This document shows, piece by piece, positions 47,401 to 55,921 of a stretch of 64,000 bases of DNA; positions within the stretch are counted from its first letter, which is position 1; the number at the start of each line of letters is the position of its first letter. Both the position numbers and the translations under genes were made by a program. A model generated the notes under the pieces. It was not told the origin of the DNA. It worked only from the letters and a program-made list of their open reading frames with translations, and did not search any database. This DNA comes from Synechocystis salina LEGE 00031 (lineage in GTDB: Bacteria; Cyanobacteriota; Cyanobacteriia; Cyanobacteriales; Microcystaceae), in NCBI RefSeq assembly GCF_015207985.1, contig NZ_JADEVV010000010.1, positions 23,593-87,592 on the forward strand, read 5' to 3'.

Positions 47401-48545
47401 GGGGGGAGTAAGAGATCCCGCCAGGGGCCGGCATCAACCATGGGGTTGGGAATTGATGCTCCAGCGGACTCCCCGTTTACCAATGTGGAGGGGATATTGA
47501 GATAGACGATTTCATTTTTGATCAGATCGTAGAGGTAAATAAGATTGGGGTTATGGCTGAGTAGTTTCTGGATTAAATGCTGGTTACGTTGTTGCTGTTG
47601 CTGTTGCCAAACGATGCGGGCTTCCAAATGCTGGACAATGCGGGGCATTTCCATTTCCCGTTGCAGAGCCTCCAGTAAAACGTCCGGTTGGAGAGTGGCA
47701 AGCCATTGCTGGGGTCCTACCCAACCAACAAAAGCACCACTGATATCGGTGACGATCACATAATCATCATTCTGCCGGCGGAGTAGCTCCCTGGCATGGC
47801 AATAGGTTTGGTTAATGGTACAGAGGGGAAAAGTGGGGCTGAGGTCTGGGCCGATGGGATTATCCAAACCGAGAGAGCCATAGTTGGGGCTCCTAAAATA
47901 ATGGCTGAGACTGATATTCCCCAAGGGAATGCGGGTGGTGGCGGTGGGTAGTAGAGGGGAGGAATAGACCACCGGCAAGCCAGAAATTTGCTGCTCGAAA
48001 CAATGGCGGACCAATTGCCCCAAAGTGGTTTCTGGCCCTAGGCAAAGGGGAGGAGAGGCCGTCACCTGGAGGGGAAGACTTTGCCACAATTGACAAAGAT
48101 TTACTGAGCGGATGAGATTGCCAACGCTCAACAAGCCCCAGGTTTGATGTTGTCGATCCACCACGGGGATGACGTCCCAGCCGTGGCCCCAGGTGGCAAA
48201 AATCTGCATCACTTCCCCCAGACTAGGTAACTTTGCCAAGTCCAGTCGCAGGGAGCATGGTAAGCAGATTTCCGCCAAGGCGATCGCCGGGGAAAAATGT
48301 TCAGTCCAAAGGGCGGCGGCCAATTGCCAGTCCGGTAATAAACCCAACAGTTGACCATGGCTATCTAGCACCAAAGTCCAGGGGGGAAAAGCCTTGGTCT
48401 CTACCTCAGGCTCCCAGGGGTGTTGGCCATGGTGGTAGTGCCAACGGTTCAGGGCTTCCGCCGCACTCAACTCCCCCGGCAAACAAAGACAGGACCATTG
48501 AATGGCCCTGGCAATGGTCTCCCTGGGAGTGACGGCAAAATTCAT
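44427..48545 (-). CDS. CBS-PAS-GAF multisensor histidine kinase
   Basis: A 1372-residue protein. Residues 60-300 contain CBS-like repeats (DLAKLPSLGEVMQIF, VIPVVDRQHQTWGLLSV, ISGLPVVYSS, YVIVTDISGAFVGWVG). PAS domains lie at about 320-440, 455-545, 558-675, 878-1000 and 1008-1125. A GAF domain at about 690-850 lacks the Cys-His chromophore site of cyanobacteriochromes. The kinase core has His1157 in SHEFRTP, then NLLGNAIKYS, DYGIGI and GTGLGLPIVKK. No receiver domain and no transmembrane helix are present, so it is a cytosolic kinase; its response regulator is elsewhere. CBS domains suggest nucleotide sensing. It overlaps the upstream gene by ATGA. Confidence 0.92.
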   Translation of the reverse strand: MNFAVTPRETIARAIQWSCLCLPGELSAAEALNRWHYHHGQHPWEPEVETKAFPPWTLVLDSHGQLLGLLPDWQLAAALWTEHFSPAIALAEICLPCSLRLDLAKLPSLGEVMQIFATWGHGWDVIPVVDRQHQTWGLLSVGNLIRSVNLCQLWQSLPLQVTASPPLCLGPETTLGQLVRHCFEQQISGLPVVYSSPLLPTATTRIPLGNISLSHYFRSPNYGSLGLDNPIGPDLSPTFPLCTINQTYCHARELLRRQNDDYVIVTDISGAFVGWVGPQQWLATLQPDVLLEALQREMEMPRIVQHLEARIVWQQQQQQRNQHLIQKLLSHNPNLIYLYDLIKNEIVYLNIPSTLVNGESAGASIPNPMVDAGPWRDLLLPPGYFSRQELVALEAHEKKEFSFEFTDARRSVHYFTVEISAFEIDGGGQTSKILCLAQDVSQGKRAEAALHTKEQQLQTLVNTIADGIIILNNRDKVIYANPMACQMFGLSEEEFLQSQLGLSNQGQTEIGINVSPEEEGVGEIKAVPIHWQGEDCRLVTVRDVTDRQRVLRKLRDSEQIHRTLLEALPNLVWRLSSTGEVWECNQRTLAYFSRRGRKILGNTWQQFIEPGERETVQRQWGQGIAAQQFFQLECRLWRNDGQYRWHLLQVLPLQDRFGSINGWLASSTDIDDLKEAEKALRNQAQQEKLLSSISQRIRQSLKLETILRTTVTEVRRTIHADRVLIYHIQEDGLGITIAESVVNGQPSVMQMDLSPASFPEECYQRYLNGYIYASHDQLPECASNCAVQCFTVAESQSRMVAPIVFDHSLWGLLIVHQCSTTRTWQTAEIQLMQSLGNQLAIAIQQSLLYERLQEELSERQRAEQKLLAVNQLQKGIFDVANYMIISTDGEGLISTFNRTAEEILGYTAAELIGQQTPLIFHDPEEMASQAAQLSQQLGQTLLPNSIDMFAIPAIQWGVYEREWTYITKTGDRLPVYISITALRDNQGNVDGLVGVITDLRRQKQIEIERQNLDFVVKNSTELIVITDLEQRVTFLNQAGQSLMGLENLEAAQSTYLSEYVSPEYLNFWQTEIIPQVFRAGAWEGEFSLQHYQTAAEIPVTASVFLLQDGNGQHPANLVAIVHDITHIKNAEKRILAALETEKELGELRSRFISTTSHEFRTPLAIISSSTGILKKYWSKLDGQRRGQHLERIQESVHHMVELLDDVLTINRAETKYLPFEPQLLDLVGFCQGITDELQGSTEYHCLLFSYDGLGAGETVAFDPKLLRQILTNLLGNAIKYSPHGHQVEFHLQRRGDDGVFSVQDYGIGIAPEEIPNLFDSFYRGTNVGSVPGTGLGLPIVKKCAELHGGAITVTSQLGQGSRFEVDLPLWYS

Positions 48546-49339
48546 GGTTCTGGCAGAGCTTCTAGGGTAAGTTCATAGCGATAGAGGGCAATGGGGTGGT
48601 GGCTGGCGGCGAAGTAATCGGGGTCAGTGGGGGACAAATAAACCGCGGTGACTTGGCTGGCGCTAATTTTGCCCGGGCCTAGGTGGTAGTAGGCGGTGGT
48701 GGTTTCCACTTGGTTGAGGTACTGGGTGCCACCGGCAATAAATTGTTGATTGGTTAATTCCGTGGCGAGGAAGTGGTCTGGGTCGGGGCTGCTTTGGCTA
48801 TAACCAAGGACGGTGGAGACCAGTCGTTGATGTTGGGGAAAAACGGTGACTAGGCGGGGACTGGGTTGTTCTTTAACCTGGACAGTAATATGTATATCTT
48901 CTCCATCCTTACCCAAATAGGCCTGGGTGATGGCTTCGGCATTAAAACGGCGATCGGGCACAATAACTGGGGTGTTGTTGACCAAATCCGACAGGGCCCA
49001 GTTAAATTCTGGCAGGGGAGTTTGGTCAATGAATCTGACTGGAAATTTAATTGGTTGTTCCAGGTAGGCCCCATTCTTAGCAAAGCCAGGACTAACGATG
49101 TCCGGGGCCAGGGGGGCTAATTGTTCGGTAAGGGTGCTGGTGACCTGCCAAGTGCCGGCAAACCATTCCGGATAACGAATTTCTCCTTTTCTCTGTTCCA
49201 GGATGGGCAAATTAGACCACTGGGGATAGGCATCCCATCGATCGGGGAGTGATTCCGCCCCAGCAGGGGCCCTGGCGGCCACTAGCCAGAGTAAATTGCA
49301 CAAAAATAGCACTGTTAAGCGGACGAAAAATCTAGACAA
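48542..49339 (-). CDS. DUF6816-like secreted or lumenal protein
   Basis: A 265-residue protein with an N-terminal hydrophobic signal (FFVRLTVLFLCNLLWLVAARAPAGAE). The mature sequence contains PEWFAGTWQVTSTL, LNQVETTTAYYHL and a C-terminal HPIALYRYELTLEAL. It resembles the cyanobacterial and plastid DUF6816 group, whose role is not established. The start is a TTG at 49339; no in-frame ATG or GTG gives a signal peptide. The stop overlaps the histidine-kinase start codon as ATGA, so the two are translationally coupled and may work together. Confidence 0.7.
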   Translation of the reverse strand: MSRFFVRLTVLFLCNLLWLVAARAPAGAESLPDRWDAYPQWSNLPILEQRKGEIRYPEWFAGTWQVTSTLTEQLAPLAPDIVSPGFAKNGAYLEQPIKFPVRFIDQTPLPEFNWALSDLVNNTPVIVPDRRFNAEAITQAYLGKDGEDIHITVQVKEQPSPRLVTVFPQHQRLVSTVLGYSQSSPDPDHFLATELTNQQFIAGGTQYLNQVETTTAYYHLGPGKISASQVTAVYLSPTDPDYFAASHHPIALYRYELTLEALPEP

Positions 49340-49432
49340 AAATTTACCAAAACCGATATTGGGTAAGGGTTTGGACCGATCGCCGTGGCCGCCAATGCCC
49401 TTTGGATCCGATTATAGTCTTTCCCCTAGGAA

Positions 49433-51703
49433 CTAGGAACCGAAGCGCTTTTGCAGAGCCAATAGGGCTCGGGACGGTTCTTTGGCGCGTAAACGGGGGG
49501 ATTGGCGGGCTTGCATTTGGTTCCAGGCAAAGGGCCCTTCCTGGGCGGCGGATAGCCACAGTAAACGCTTGGCCCTGGTCATGGCTACGTAGAGCAATCG
49601 GTATTCCTCTGCTTCCTTGAGGCGGCGGGCTTCTTGCCAAGCAGTGGCGGTGACCGGCAAGGCGATCGCCCCGGCTTTTTGTTGTTGACGATGGTGTACC
49701 ACGGTGCGAATTTGGGCCCGGGCCACCTCCGCTAGGGTAAACTGCCCCAAAAATTGTCCTCCTTTGGGTACCCATAGATCACCGGGGAGGGTGTCCTGGT
49801 GCAAAAAGGGCAAAAAGACATAGTCCCAATCCAATCCCTTCGCTTTATGCATGGTGATGATGGTGATTTGTCCTGGTCTGGTGTACTTTTCGTCACTGTC
49901 GCTGGCGATCGCCTCAAATTGTTCGTCGTTGGCAATGGTGTGGAGGGCGCTGAGCAAATTTTTTAACGATCGTTCCGGCTGGGTTTGTACCTGTAAACGT
50001 TCCGACAACTTTTGTAGGGTGGCTAAATCTGAGCTGTCATAGTTGAGGGCCAGACCCAAAAAAGCAATCAATTGATAGGCCGGCAGTTCCAGGCGGGCTT
50101 TGAGCAAACTACGACAGAGGCCCTGGGCAGAAACCGCCAAGGAGGATAGGGGCGACATTAGGGGGGTGGGGTAGAGAAATTGTTCTGGCACGGCGGCCAA
50201 GGCGTTTAAATCCTGGGTGGGAATTAGTTGCCGCTCCTGCAACACCGTCAATGTGGCTTTGAGTAGATCGGGGGAATGGGGACGGTCAATGAATTGTAAG
50301 AGACTCAGGATTTCCCCTGGGATGCGGGAGTTACGGTCTTGGTCCCCCACGTCCAAAACCTTCAGACCACCATCTTTTTCCACATCCTTCAGGCGATCGG
50401 CCACGAACCTGCCCTGGCGATTTTCCCGCACTAAGATGGCCGCATTATGGTGGGGATTAGCCAACAACAGAGGTACTAGCCGACGGCGAATTTGTTCCAC
50501 TTCCTGGTTAATATCCTGGGGAAAATGAATTTCCACCCCCCCATCGGTGGCCGGAGGATTGGGTTGGGGGTCCCCCGGTTCCACTGGACGAATGGCTTGG
50601 GGACGGAAAGGTAAAGTGGTATTCGCCTTGGGGCCACTAAACCGAGTTTGCCAATCTTGGTTAACCCATTCCAGTAAAAAGTTAGCCGCCGCAATCACCT
50701 GCAAGTTACTACGCCCGGCCTGGTCCATGGTGGCAAAACTGCCTAGGGCCTGGCACCGCCGGCAAAATTGATTGAAATATACGGGGTCAGCGGGGGTAAA
50801 GCTGGAGTTAATGGCTTGGTTGGGGTCTCCCACTCGGATTAAACGGATGGTGCCGTTGGCGTTTTGGGCCAATTTGGTCAACAATTTTTCCTGGAGAGGG
50901 CTGGAGTCCTGGGCTTCATCTTCAAAAACGCCAAAAAATTGTTCCTGCCACTGGCGGCAAAGGTGGGGGTCTTGTAGCACCCGCAGGGCGGCCAAAATCA
51001 TATCGTTATAGTCGATCCAATTCTTCGCTGCCATCAGGGCTTGGTAATGTTTAAACAAACCAGCTCCCATGGACAGGAGTTCACTACCGGGGGCAATGCG
51101 ACCCATATCCGTCACATCCTGGGGAGAAAGGCCAGAACTTTTTGCTTCTGCCACCACAATTTTGGTCAATTCGGGTAAAACTTCCGTGCTCAGTACCGCC
51201 TGCCGCCGCAGAGTTTCCGTGGTTTCCCCGTCAAAATTTCCCGCTTCCACCAGGGCTTGGTAGGTTTTAGGGTTTTCCCGTCGCCATTGTTCCACCGCAT
51301 CTTTGATCAAGCGATGGCCCCGTTGGGGAGAGACTAGAGTCTGTTGTTCTGGGTCTAGCCCCGATATTTCCGGATGGCGGAGGGCAATGCTGAGGGCTAA
51401 ACCATGGAGGGTCTGCACCGCAAACCCCAAGCTAGGCAAGCCCAGGGCCTGTAAACGCTGGTTAACTTTTCCTTTGATGGCTGCCGCCGCTGAACGGGTA
51501 TAGGTAACAATCAGTAATTTTTCTTGGTTATGTAAACCATGGTGGGCAATGGCGATCGCCGCCGCTACAGAAAGACTATGGGATTTGCCGGCCCCGGGCA
51601 CTGCGGAAACGGCCATTTCTCCCCCCTGCCAATCCGCCAAGGGTCGTTGACTACTGCGTAAACTTTGGCGTAGTTGCTCTAGGTTTAGGGAAGTTTGATG
51701 CAT
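49433..51703 (-). CDS. UvrD/Rep-type superfamily 1 helicase
   Basis: A 756-residue SF1A DNA helicase. The Walker A is AVPGAGKSHSLS near residue 37, the Walker B-type box is VFEDEAQDSSPLQ, and later motifs include RVGDPNQAIN, TMHKAKGLDWDYVFLPF and RLLYVAMTRAKRLLWL. The family unwinds DNA in repair and replication. The insert regions differ from UvrD, so I do not assign PcrA, Rep or UvrD. It lies 39 bp after the SWIM gene on the same strand. Confidence 0.92.
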   Translation of the reverse strand: MHQTSLNLEQLRQSLRSSQRPLADWQGGEMAVSAVPGAGKSHSLSVAAAIAIAHHGLHNQEKLLIVTYTRSAAAAIKGKVNQRLQALGLPSLGFAVQTLHGLALSIALRHPEISGLDPEQQTLVSPQRGHRLIKDAVEQWRRENPKTYQALVEAGNFDGETTETLRRQAVLSTEVLPELTKIVVAEAKSSGLSPQDVTDMGRIAPGSELLSMGAGLFKHYQALMAAKNWIDYNDMILAALRVLQDPHLCRQWQEQFFGVFEDEAQDSSPLQEKLLTKLAQNANGTIRLIRVGDPNQAINSSFTPADPVYFNQFCRRCQALGSFATMDQAGRSNLQVIAAANFLLEWVNQDWQTRFSGPKANTTLPFRPQAIRPVEPGDPQPNPPATDGGVEIHFPQDINQEVEQIRRRLVPLLLANPHHNAAILVRENRQGRFVADRLKDVEKDGGLKVLDVGDQDRNSRIPGEILSLLQFIDRPHSPDLLKATLTVLQERQLIPTQDLNALAAVPEQFLYPTPLMSPLSSLAVSAQGLCRSLLKARLELPAYQLIAFLGLALNYDSSDLATLQKLSERLQVQTQPERSLKNLLSALHTIANDEQFEAIASDSDEKYTRPGQITIITMHKAKGLDWDYVFLPFLHQDTLPGDLWVPKGGQFLGQFTLAEVARAQIRTVVHHRQQQKAGAIALPVTATAWQEARRLKEAEEYRLLYVAMTRAKRLLWLSAAQEGPFAWNQMQARQSPRLRAKEPSRALLALQKRFGS

Positions 51704-51742
51704 GGCGATCGCCGTTGGGTCAGAAGTCGAATGGTGAGAGTT

Positions 51743-53509
51743 TTATAAACCTTGCAAAAGGGGAATTAAATTTCGTTTGCGGCTATGGGCTTTCATCAGT
51801 TGGCCCAGATAGTTTTGCCATTCAGGCGATCGATCCATTGCTTCGTAGCCTTTTTTGACCAGAGCCAATAATTCAGCCGCTCGATCGTAATATTTTGACT
51901 GTGCTGAATCCATAATTTCCTCCGCCCGGGGAACGCCATTGTCTATAACCCATTGGGGGTTAGATTTTAAAGCTAACAACATCACCTGGCGCAAAAGCTC
52001 TTGCTCCCAACGATCCAATTGGCTAGCCAGAACCATTGCCCCTCGTACATAATCACTGGCTAAGAAAATTCTGATCCGTTCTGCCTTAGTACTGTAGCTC
52101 CAGTCATCATCAAGGTTGAGTAGATGCTCAAATAGGTCATCTTTCAAAAATTGCCAGTCTTCCCCAGCGATTTTTACTAATTGGTGAAAATCGGCCAAGC
52201 AGGGCCGAACTTGTACTGCCTTCAACAAGCTTGCTAAATACAACTCCGGCTGTTCAGTTTCCCTGGCCAGTTCGGCGATCAATTTGAGCAATTCGTAGTC
52301 GTAGTTATCCTCTCCTTTTAAGGTCAATCCTAGGCGGGCAATGGTGATGGCTTCGGCCATAGCGCCCACTTCCACTAAGCCCTCTGCTATTTGCAAAGCT
52401 TGCTGTCCATTCTCGATTTGGTCAGCATTGGCCATTACTTCCTCAACCCGGTCGAGGTAAGCTAACATCCTCAAAAAATTTGTAATAGCTCCCGCCGCCA
52501 TTGCTAGGGCAAGATATTCTTCGTATTTTTTTTGTTTTTTGAGCACCTCTAGACGTACTGCTAGTAGCGGGGTGTCTAGGCTTTCTTGTTCCTCTGGGGT
52601 TAGGTTTACCCTTTGACCCGGGGCCGCTAATACTTTCCGCAATGCAGGTAGTTCCCACATTTCGGCGATCGCCAGAGTGGCCAGGTCATAGTCCGGTTCC
52701 CCTCTTTCGCGCCATTTCTTCAATGAACGAGATAATTTACCCCTTTCTAAATCGGAAAAGTCGGCGGCGAGAATTAGTTCAGCCCATAGCTCGCTTATTT
52801 GATCATAGATGTCATAGCCATAAATGCCGTATTCATATAATGCTGGCCATTCCCGCACACAGGTTTCTGTAATGACCGTTAAAGCGGCGATCGCCTCCCC
52901 CAATCTTTCGCCAAGTCCGAGATCTCGGACTTCATCAATCAAATCAACTATTTCTTCACAGGGTAACTCACTTTCATCTTCTCCTTCCCAATATTCACTT
53001 ACCATTATTTCTGTTTCCCGAATGGCATCTCGTATCTGTCCACGGTAATAATTAGTGTCGATCAAGATATTGTTTTCAACTTTTTTTATATATTGTTTGC
53101 GAACTATTTTTTCAATTTTATTGAGTAATTTTGGTTCTTTTCCTACCAGAGCTATCATAATTTCTATAATCTTTTCCTTGTCTAAATCCCCTAACAATTC
53201 CGGTAAACTTGGTCGTTCCTGAACGGTGTGGGGACAACGACAGACATTTAAAAGAGTGGCAACAATATGCTTACACCAATCTCCATATTTATAGGGACAA
53301 CTACACTGGGTTGAGATAACATTATTCCCCTCGAAATTAATACAAACATCGTAAATATAGCTTCCTCTGACCTGGGCTGTGATTAAATTTGCCCGTTTTA
53401 TTAAGGATTCCACTGCCCCCTGTTGAAAATAGTCTGCTCCCCTCTGAAAGCTTTGACTAGTAGAACAATCGGCAATGTGCTGTTCCGAGATTTGAGGTAA
53501 ATCAGTCAT
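51743..53509 (-). CDS. SWIM zinc-finger protein
   Basis: A 588-residue protein. A SWIM motif C-x-C-x7-C-x-H is at residues 69-81 (CSCPYKYGDWCKH). The rest is a long helical array (TPR-like: ALQIAEGLVEVGAMAEAITIARLGL, LYLASLLKAVQVRPCLADFHQLV) with an acidic stretch near 165-180. SWIM domains bind zinc and DNA or proteins; the helical part is a likely scaffold. The ATG overlaps the TGA of the preceding phosphoesterase-like gene (ATGA), placing it in the same unit as the zinc-related genes upstream. Confidence 0.85.
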   Translation of the reverse strand: MTDLPQISEQHIADCSTSQSFQRGADYFQQGAVESLIKRANLITAQVRGSYIYDVCINFEGNNVISTQCSCPYKYGDWCKHIVATLLNVCRCPHTVQERPSLPELLGDLDKEKIIEIMIALVGKEPKLLNKIEKIVRKQYIKKVENNILIDTNYYRGQIRDAIRETEIMVSEYWEGEDESELPCEEIVDLIDEVRDLGLGERLGEAIAALTVITETCVREWPALYEYGIYGYDIYDQISELWAELILAADFSDLERGKLSRSLKKWRERGEPDYDLATLAIAEMWELPALRKVLAAPGQRVNLTPEEQESLDTPLLAVRLEVLKKQKKYEEYLALAMAAGAITNFLRMLAYLDRVEEVMANADQIENGQQALQIAEGLVEVGAMAEAITIARLGLTLKGEDNYDYELLKLIAELARETEQPELYLASLLKAVQVRPCLADFHQLVKIAGEDWQFLKDDLFEHLLNLDDDWSYSTKAERIRIFLASDYVRGAMVLASQLDRWEQELLRQVMLLALKSNPQWVIDNGVPRAEEIMDSAQSKYYDRAAELLALVKKGYEAMDRSPEWQNYLGQLMKAHSRKRNLIPLLQGL

Positions 53510-54240
53510 GCTCTAGTTGCTGTCATGGGGGTGTAGTTTACTTTCTTAAACTTAACCTTATCCGTAGCGGGATTGTACAGCACATAATTGCTCTGGCCCT
53601 GTTTCCGACCCACATTACCAACTCCCACAATTCTCCGGGGGGATTTTCCTTGATCCTGGGGAGGTTGGGACCCATCCAGGGTAATGACCTGGGAGTGTAA
53701 TTGTGTCGGTTCCACCCAGCACTCAAACATTAACCCCGATCGCCCACAGAATAGATTATTGGCATCGGCCCGAATTAGGCGATCGCAGAGGGTAATGGGG
53801 GCGGTTTCCGGGGTCAGTTCATCGGCATAGCTCACCGTACTACCGTGAATAAGTAAACAATCCAATTCGTGGAAGCCAAAATGGAGTGTCCTTAGCCATT
53901 GTACTATCTCCCAGTCAATACTTTCCCAGAGCAATTTAGCCCCATCGCTATCCACTTCAGCAACTAATTCTGGTGCATCCAGGGAACCCCGCAAGCCGTG
54001 GAGATTGAAGCACTGTTCTTCCCACCAACCGAGACAAACCTGAGGAATTAATTCATCAGCCCTGGGAGACTGGATGCGGTCAATAACAGGCCGATTATCA
54101 CCCTGTAAACCGACAAAATCCCCCAGAATATAGAAATCAGTGATGGCATCACCTTGGCTTTTAATCTCGGCCAACACTGCCTCATAGGCCGCTAAATTTC
54201 CTTCAATGCCACTACAAATAGCCCAATAACTGTTGATCAT
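53506..54240 (-). CDS. Metallophosphoesterase-like protein with degenerate active site
   Basis: A 244-residue protein homologous along its length to the preceding phosphoesterase. The calcineurin-type motifs have decayed: the D-x-H site reads SGIEGN (residues 10-15), GD is kept at 40-41 (ILGDFVG), the GNHD box is GWWEE, and the GHxH box is FCGRSG. The late NVG segment of the paralogue is partly kept (VGVGNVG). It is unlikely to be an active phosphatase in the usual way and may have become a binding or regulatory subunit. The two paralogues lie 53 bp apart and probably arose by tandem duplication. It overlaps the SWIM gene by ATGA. Confidence 0.75.
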   Translation of the reverse strand: MINSYWAICSGIEGNLAAYEAVLAEIKSQGDAITDFYILGDFVGLQGDNRPVIDRIQSPRADELIPQVCLGWWEEQCFNLHGLRGSLDAPELVAEVDSDGAKLLWESIDWEIVQWLRTLHFGFHELDCLLIHGSTVSYADELTPETAPITLCDRLIRADANNLFCGRSGLMFECWVEPTQLHSQVITLDGSQPPQDQGKSPRRIVGVGNVGRKQGQSNYVLYNPATDKVKFKKVNYTPMTATRA

Positions 54241-54293
54241 TATTTTTCTGAATCAGAATTTCTTGTCTGGCCTTTTTTTGCTATAGATATCCG

Positions 54294-55106
54294 CTAACGC
54301 TGGCAAACATGGCTAGGATCGTCGGCCCGTTCTGCAAATTCCAGTCCCTGGGCCAATCGCCAAGCAAAAATGGGGGGTAATCCCTGCTCAATAATGGCGG
54401 TGCAGGTGCGTTGATAGTCGTAGGGTACTTCCCGCAGAGTTACAGCTTGGCTATCCGTGTCGTACAAAACATAGGTGGCATTGGGTCTGCCATGGCGAGG
54501 TTCCCCCACGGATCCAGCGTTGATAATCCGTTTCAGGGGCGTGGTGAATTGTTGATCTGCCTTCCCTTCTGCGCTCTGGGCAACCCGCACAGAAATGGTT
54601 CCTCCCTTCAAATCCCGCACATAGGGGACATGGGTATGGCCACAAAATAGAACATCGGCTTCTGTGGCTAAAACCCTTTCCAAGGCGGCAAAACCATCCA
54701 TGCTGGGCAGTAGATATTCGTGCTGACTGTTGGGACTACCGTGGACAAAACAAAGATTCTCATGTCGCATAGTTAGGGGCAAGGTTGCTAGATATTCCCT
54801 CACTTCAGGGTGAATGACATTATTCGTCCATTCGTGGGCCGCTCGACCCCGGTTTTCTGCCAGTACGGAAGGATAACTACATTCACAGGCATTGAGACCT
54901 TCCACAATGTCTTCGTCCCAACAGCCTTGGCAAGTGGGAATATCGAGGGAGCGGATCATTTCTACTACCGCATTGGGGTAGGGACCATAGCCCACTAAAT
55001 CCCCCAGGCAATAAATTTGGTCGGCTTTGTGCTGATCAATGTCCGATAAAACGGCGTTGAGGGCTTCAAAATTACCGTGGATACAGGAAATAACGGCAAG
55101 TTTCAT
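54294..55106 (-). CDS. Metallophosphoesterase (calcineurin-like)
   Basis: A 270-residue phosphoesterase. Motifs are SCIHGN (residues 7-12; canonical SDIHGN has Asp at position 8, here Cys), CLGDLVGYGP (Asp36), QGCWDED in place of GNHD, VHGSP, and FCGHTHVPY. The first metal ligand is thus a cysteine, which may favour zinc. Members act on phosphodiesters or phosphoproteins; the substrate is unknown. Its start overlaps the COG0523-like gene's stop as ATGA. Confidence 0.85.
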   Translation of the reverse strand: MKLAVISCIHGNFEALNAVLSDIDQHKADQIYCLGDLVGYGPYPNAVVEMIRSLDIPTCQGCWDEDIVEGLNACECSYPSVLAENRGRAAHEWTNNVIHPEVREYLATLPLTMRHENLCFVHGSPNSQHEYLLPSMDGFAALERVLATEADVLFCGHTHVPYVRDLKGGTISVRVAQSAEGKADQQFTTPLKRIINAGSVGEPRHGRPNATYVLYDTDSQAVTLREVPYDYQRTCTAIIEQGLPPIFAWRLAQGLEFAERADDPSHVCQR

Positions 55107-55879
55107 CCGGAGATCGCCTCCTCTAGGGGATTAAAGTTTTTGTACTGTTGCTGGTAATGGGTCAGAATTTCATCGGCTAGGCAGCCTTCCAGGAGGGTAT
55201 CGGCAATCAATTTCTGATTTAGGTTCCAGCCCGCTAGTTCAATGCCACTGAAACGTTGGGGACGACCCTCCAACCAAGGCTCCAGGGGTAATTCGGTGTA
55301 TTCAATCCCCGTCAGTCCTTGGACAAAATCAATGTAAAAAGCCCGACCGTCCGGCATTTCAAAAATTCCCTTTAACCGTTGCAGTTCCCCGTAGGCTCCC
55401 CCGGTTAATTCCGTGAGAATCATCTCTAGGCTGGGGGGATCAAAGACAATTCCCGTCAACGGCGATCGCCATAAATTGGGCAAAGACTCTGGATTAGTTG
55501 GGGAAAGATCATTACCGGTGATAATCTCGTCGGCCCAACCATGCCATTCCGAATCCTTTAAAGAAGGGGGCAATACCCCCACACGACGATAGGGCAAAGG
55601 GCCAAATTGGGCTGAATTTAAATCAAGATGAAAGCCCAATTCACAGTAAACCACCGCCTCCGGGGGGACATTGGTCAACCAGGAATTTCCCCGATCGCCA
55701 GTAATGATTTGCACAGCGGGAAATGTATAGTTAATGCGAGCCAGATCAACGGAAATTGGCCCCAATCCTGGGGAAAAATAAAAAGTTGGGCAAGCTATGT
55801 TTTGCAATTGTTCAGTAATCCAAGTGGTTTTTCCCGTCCCCGGCGGCCCGGCAACAGCAATTAAGGAAGGCGATCGCAT
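55103..55879 (-). CDS. COG0523/CobW-like P-loop protein lacking CxCC
   Basis: A 258-residue protein. The Walker A is AGPPGTGKTTW (about residues 9-18). The C-terminal part (RLKGIFEMPDGRAFYIDFVQG, FSGIELAGWNLNQKLIADTL) looks like a CobW C-terminal domain. No CxCC metal motif is present, and there is no His-rich loop, in contrast to the gene two places upstream. It may be a specialised or inactive metallochaperone relative. It follows folE by 42 bp, and its stop overlaps the phosphoesterase start. Confidence 0.7.
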   Translation of the reverse strand: MRSPSLIAVAGPPGTGKTTWITEQLQNIACPTFYFSPGLGPISVDLARINYTFPAVQIITGDRGNSWLTNVPPEAVVYCELGFHLDLNSAQFGPLPYRRVGVLPPSLKDSEWHGWADEIITGNDLSPTNPESLPNLWRSPLTGIVFDPPSLEMILTELTGGAYGELQRLKGIFEMPDGRAFYIDFVQGLTGIEYTELPLEPWLEGRPQRFSGIELAGWNLNQKLIADTLLEGCLADEILTHYQQQYKNFNPLEEAISG

Positions 55880-55921
55880 AAAAAGTGTTCAAAAATATCA
55901 AGGACAGAAGAAAGGAAAAAG

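Noticed and set aside
55877..55921. Terminator between folE and the P-loop gene
   Set aside because: No GC-rich stem with a T-run is visible in the 42-bp gap, so I keep the cluster as one possible unit.
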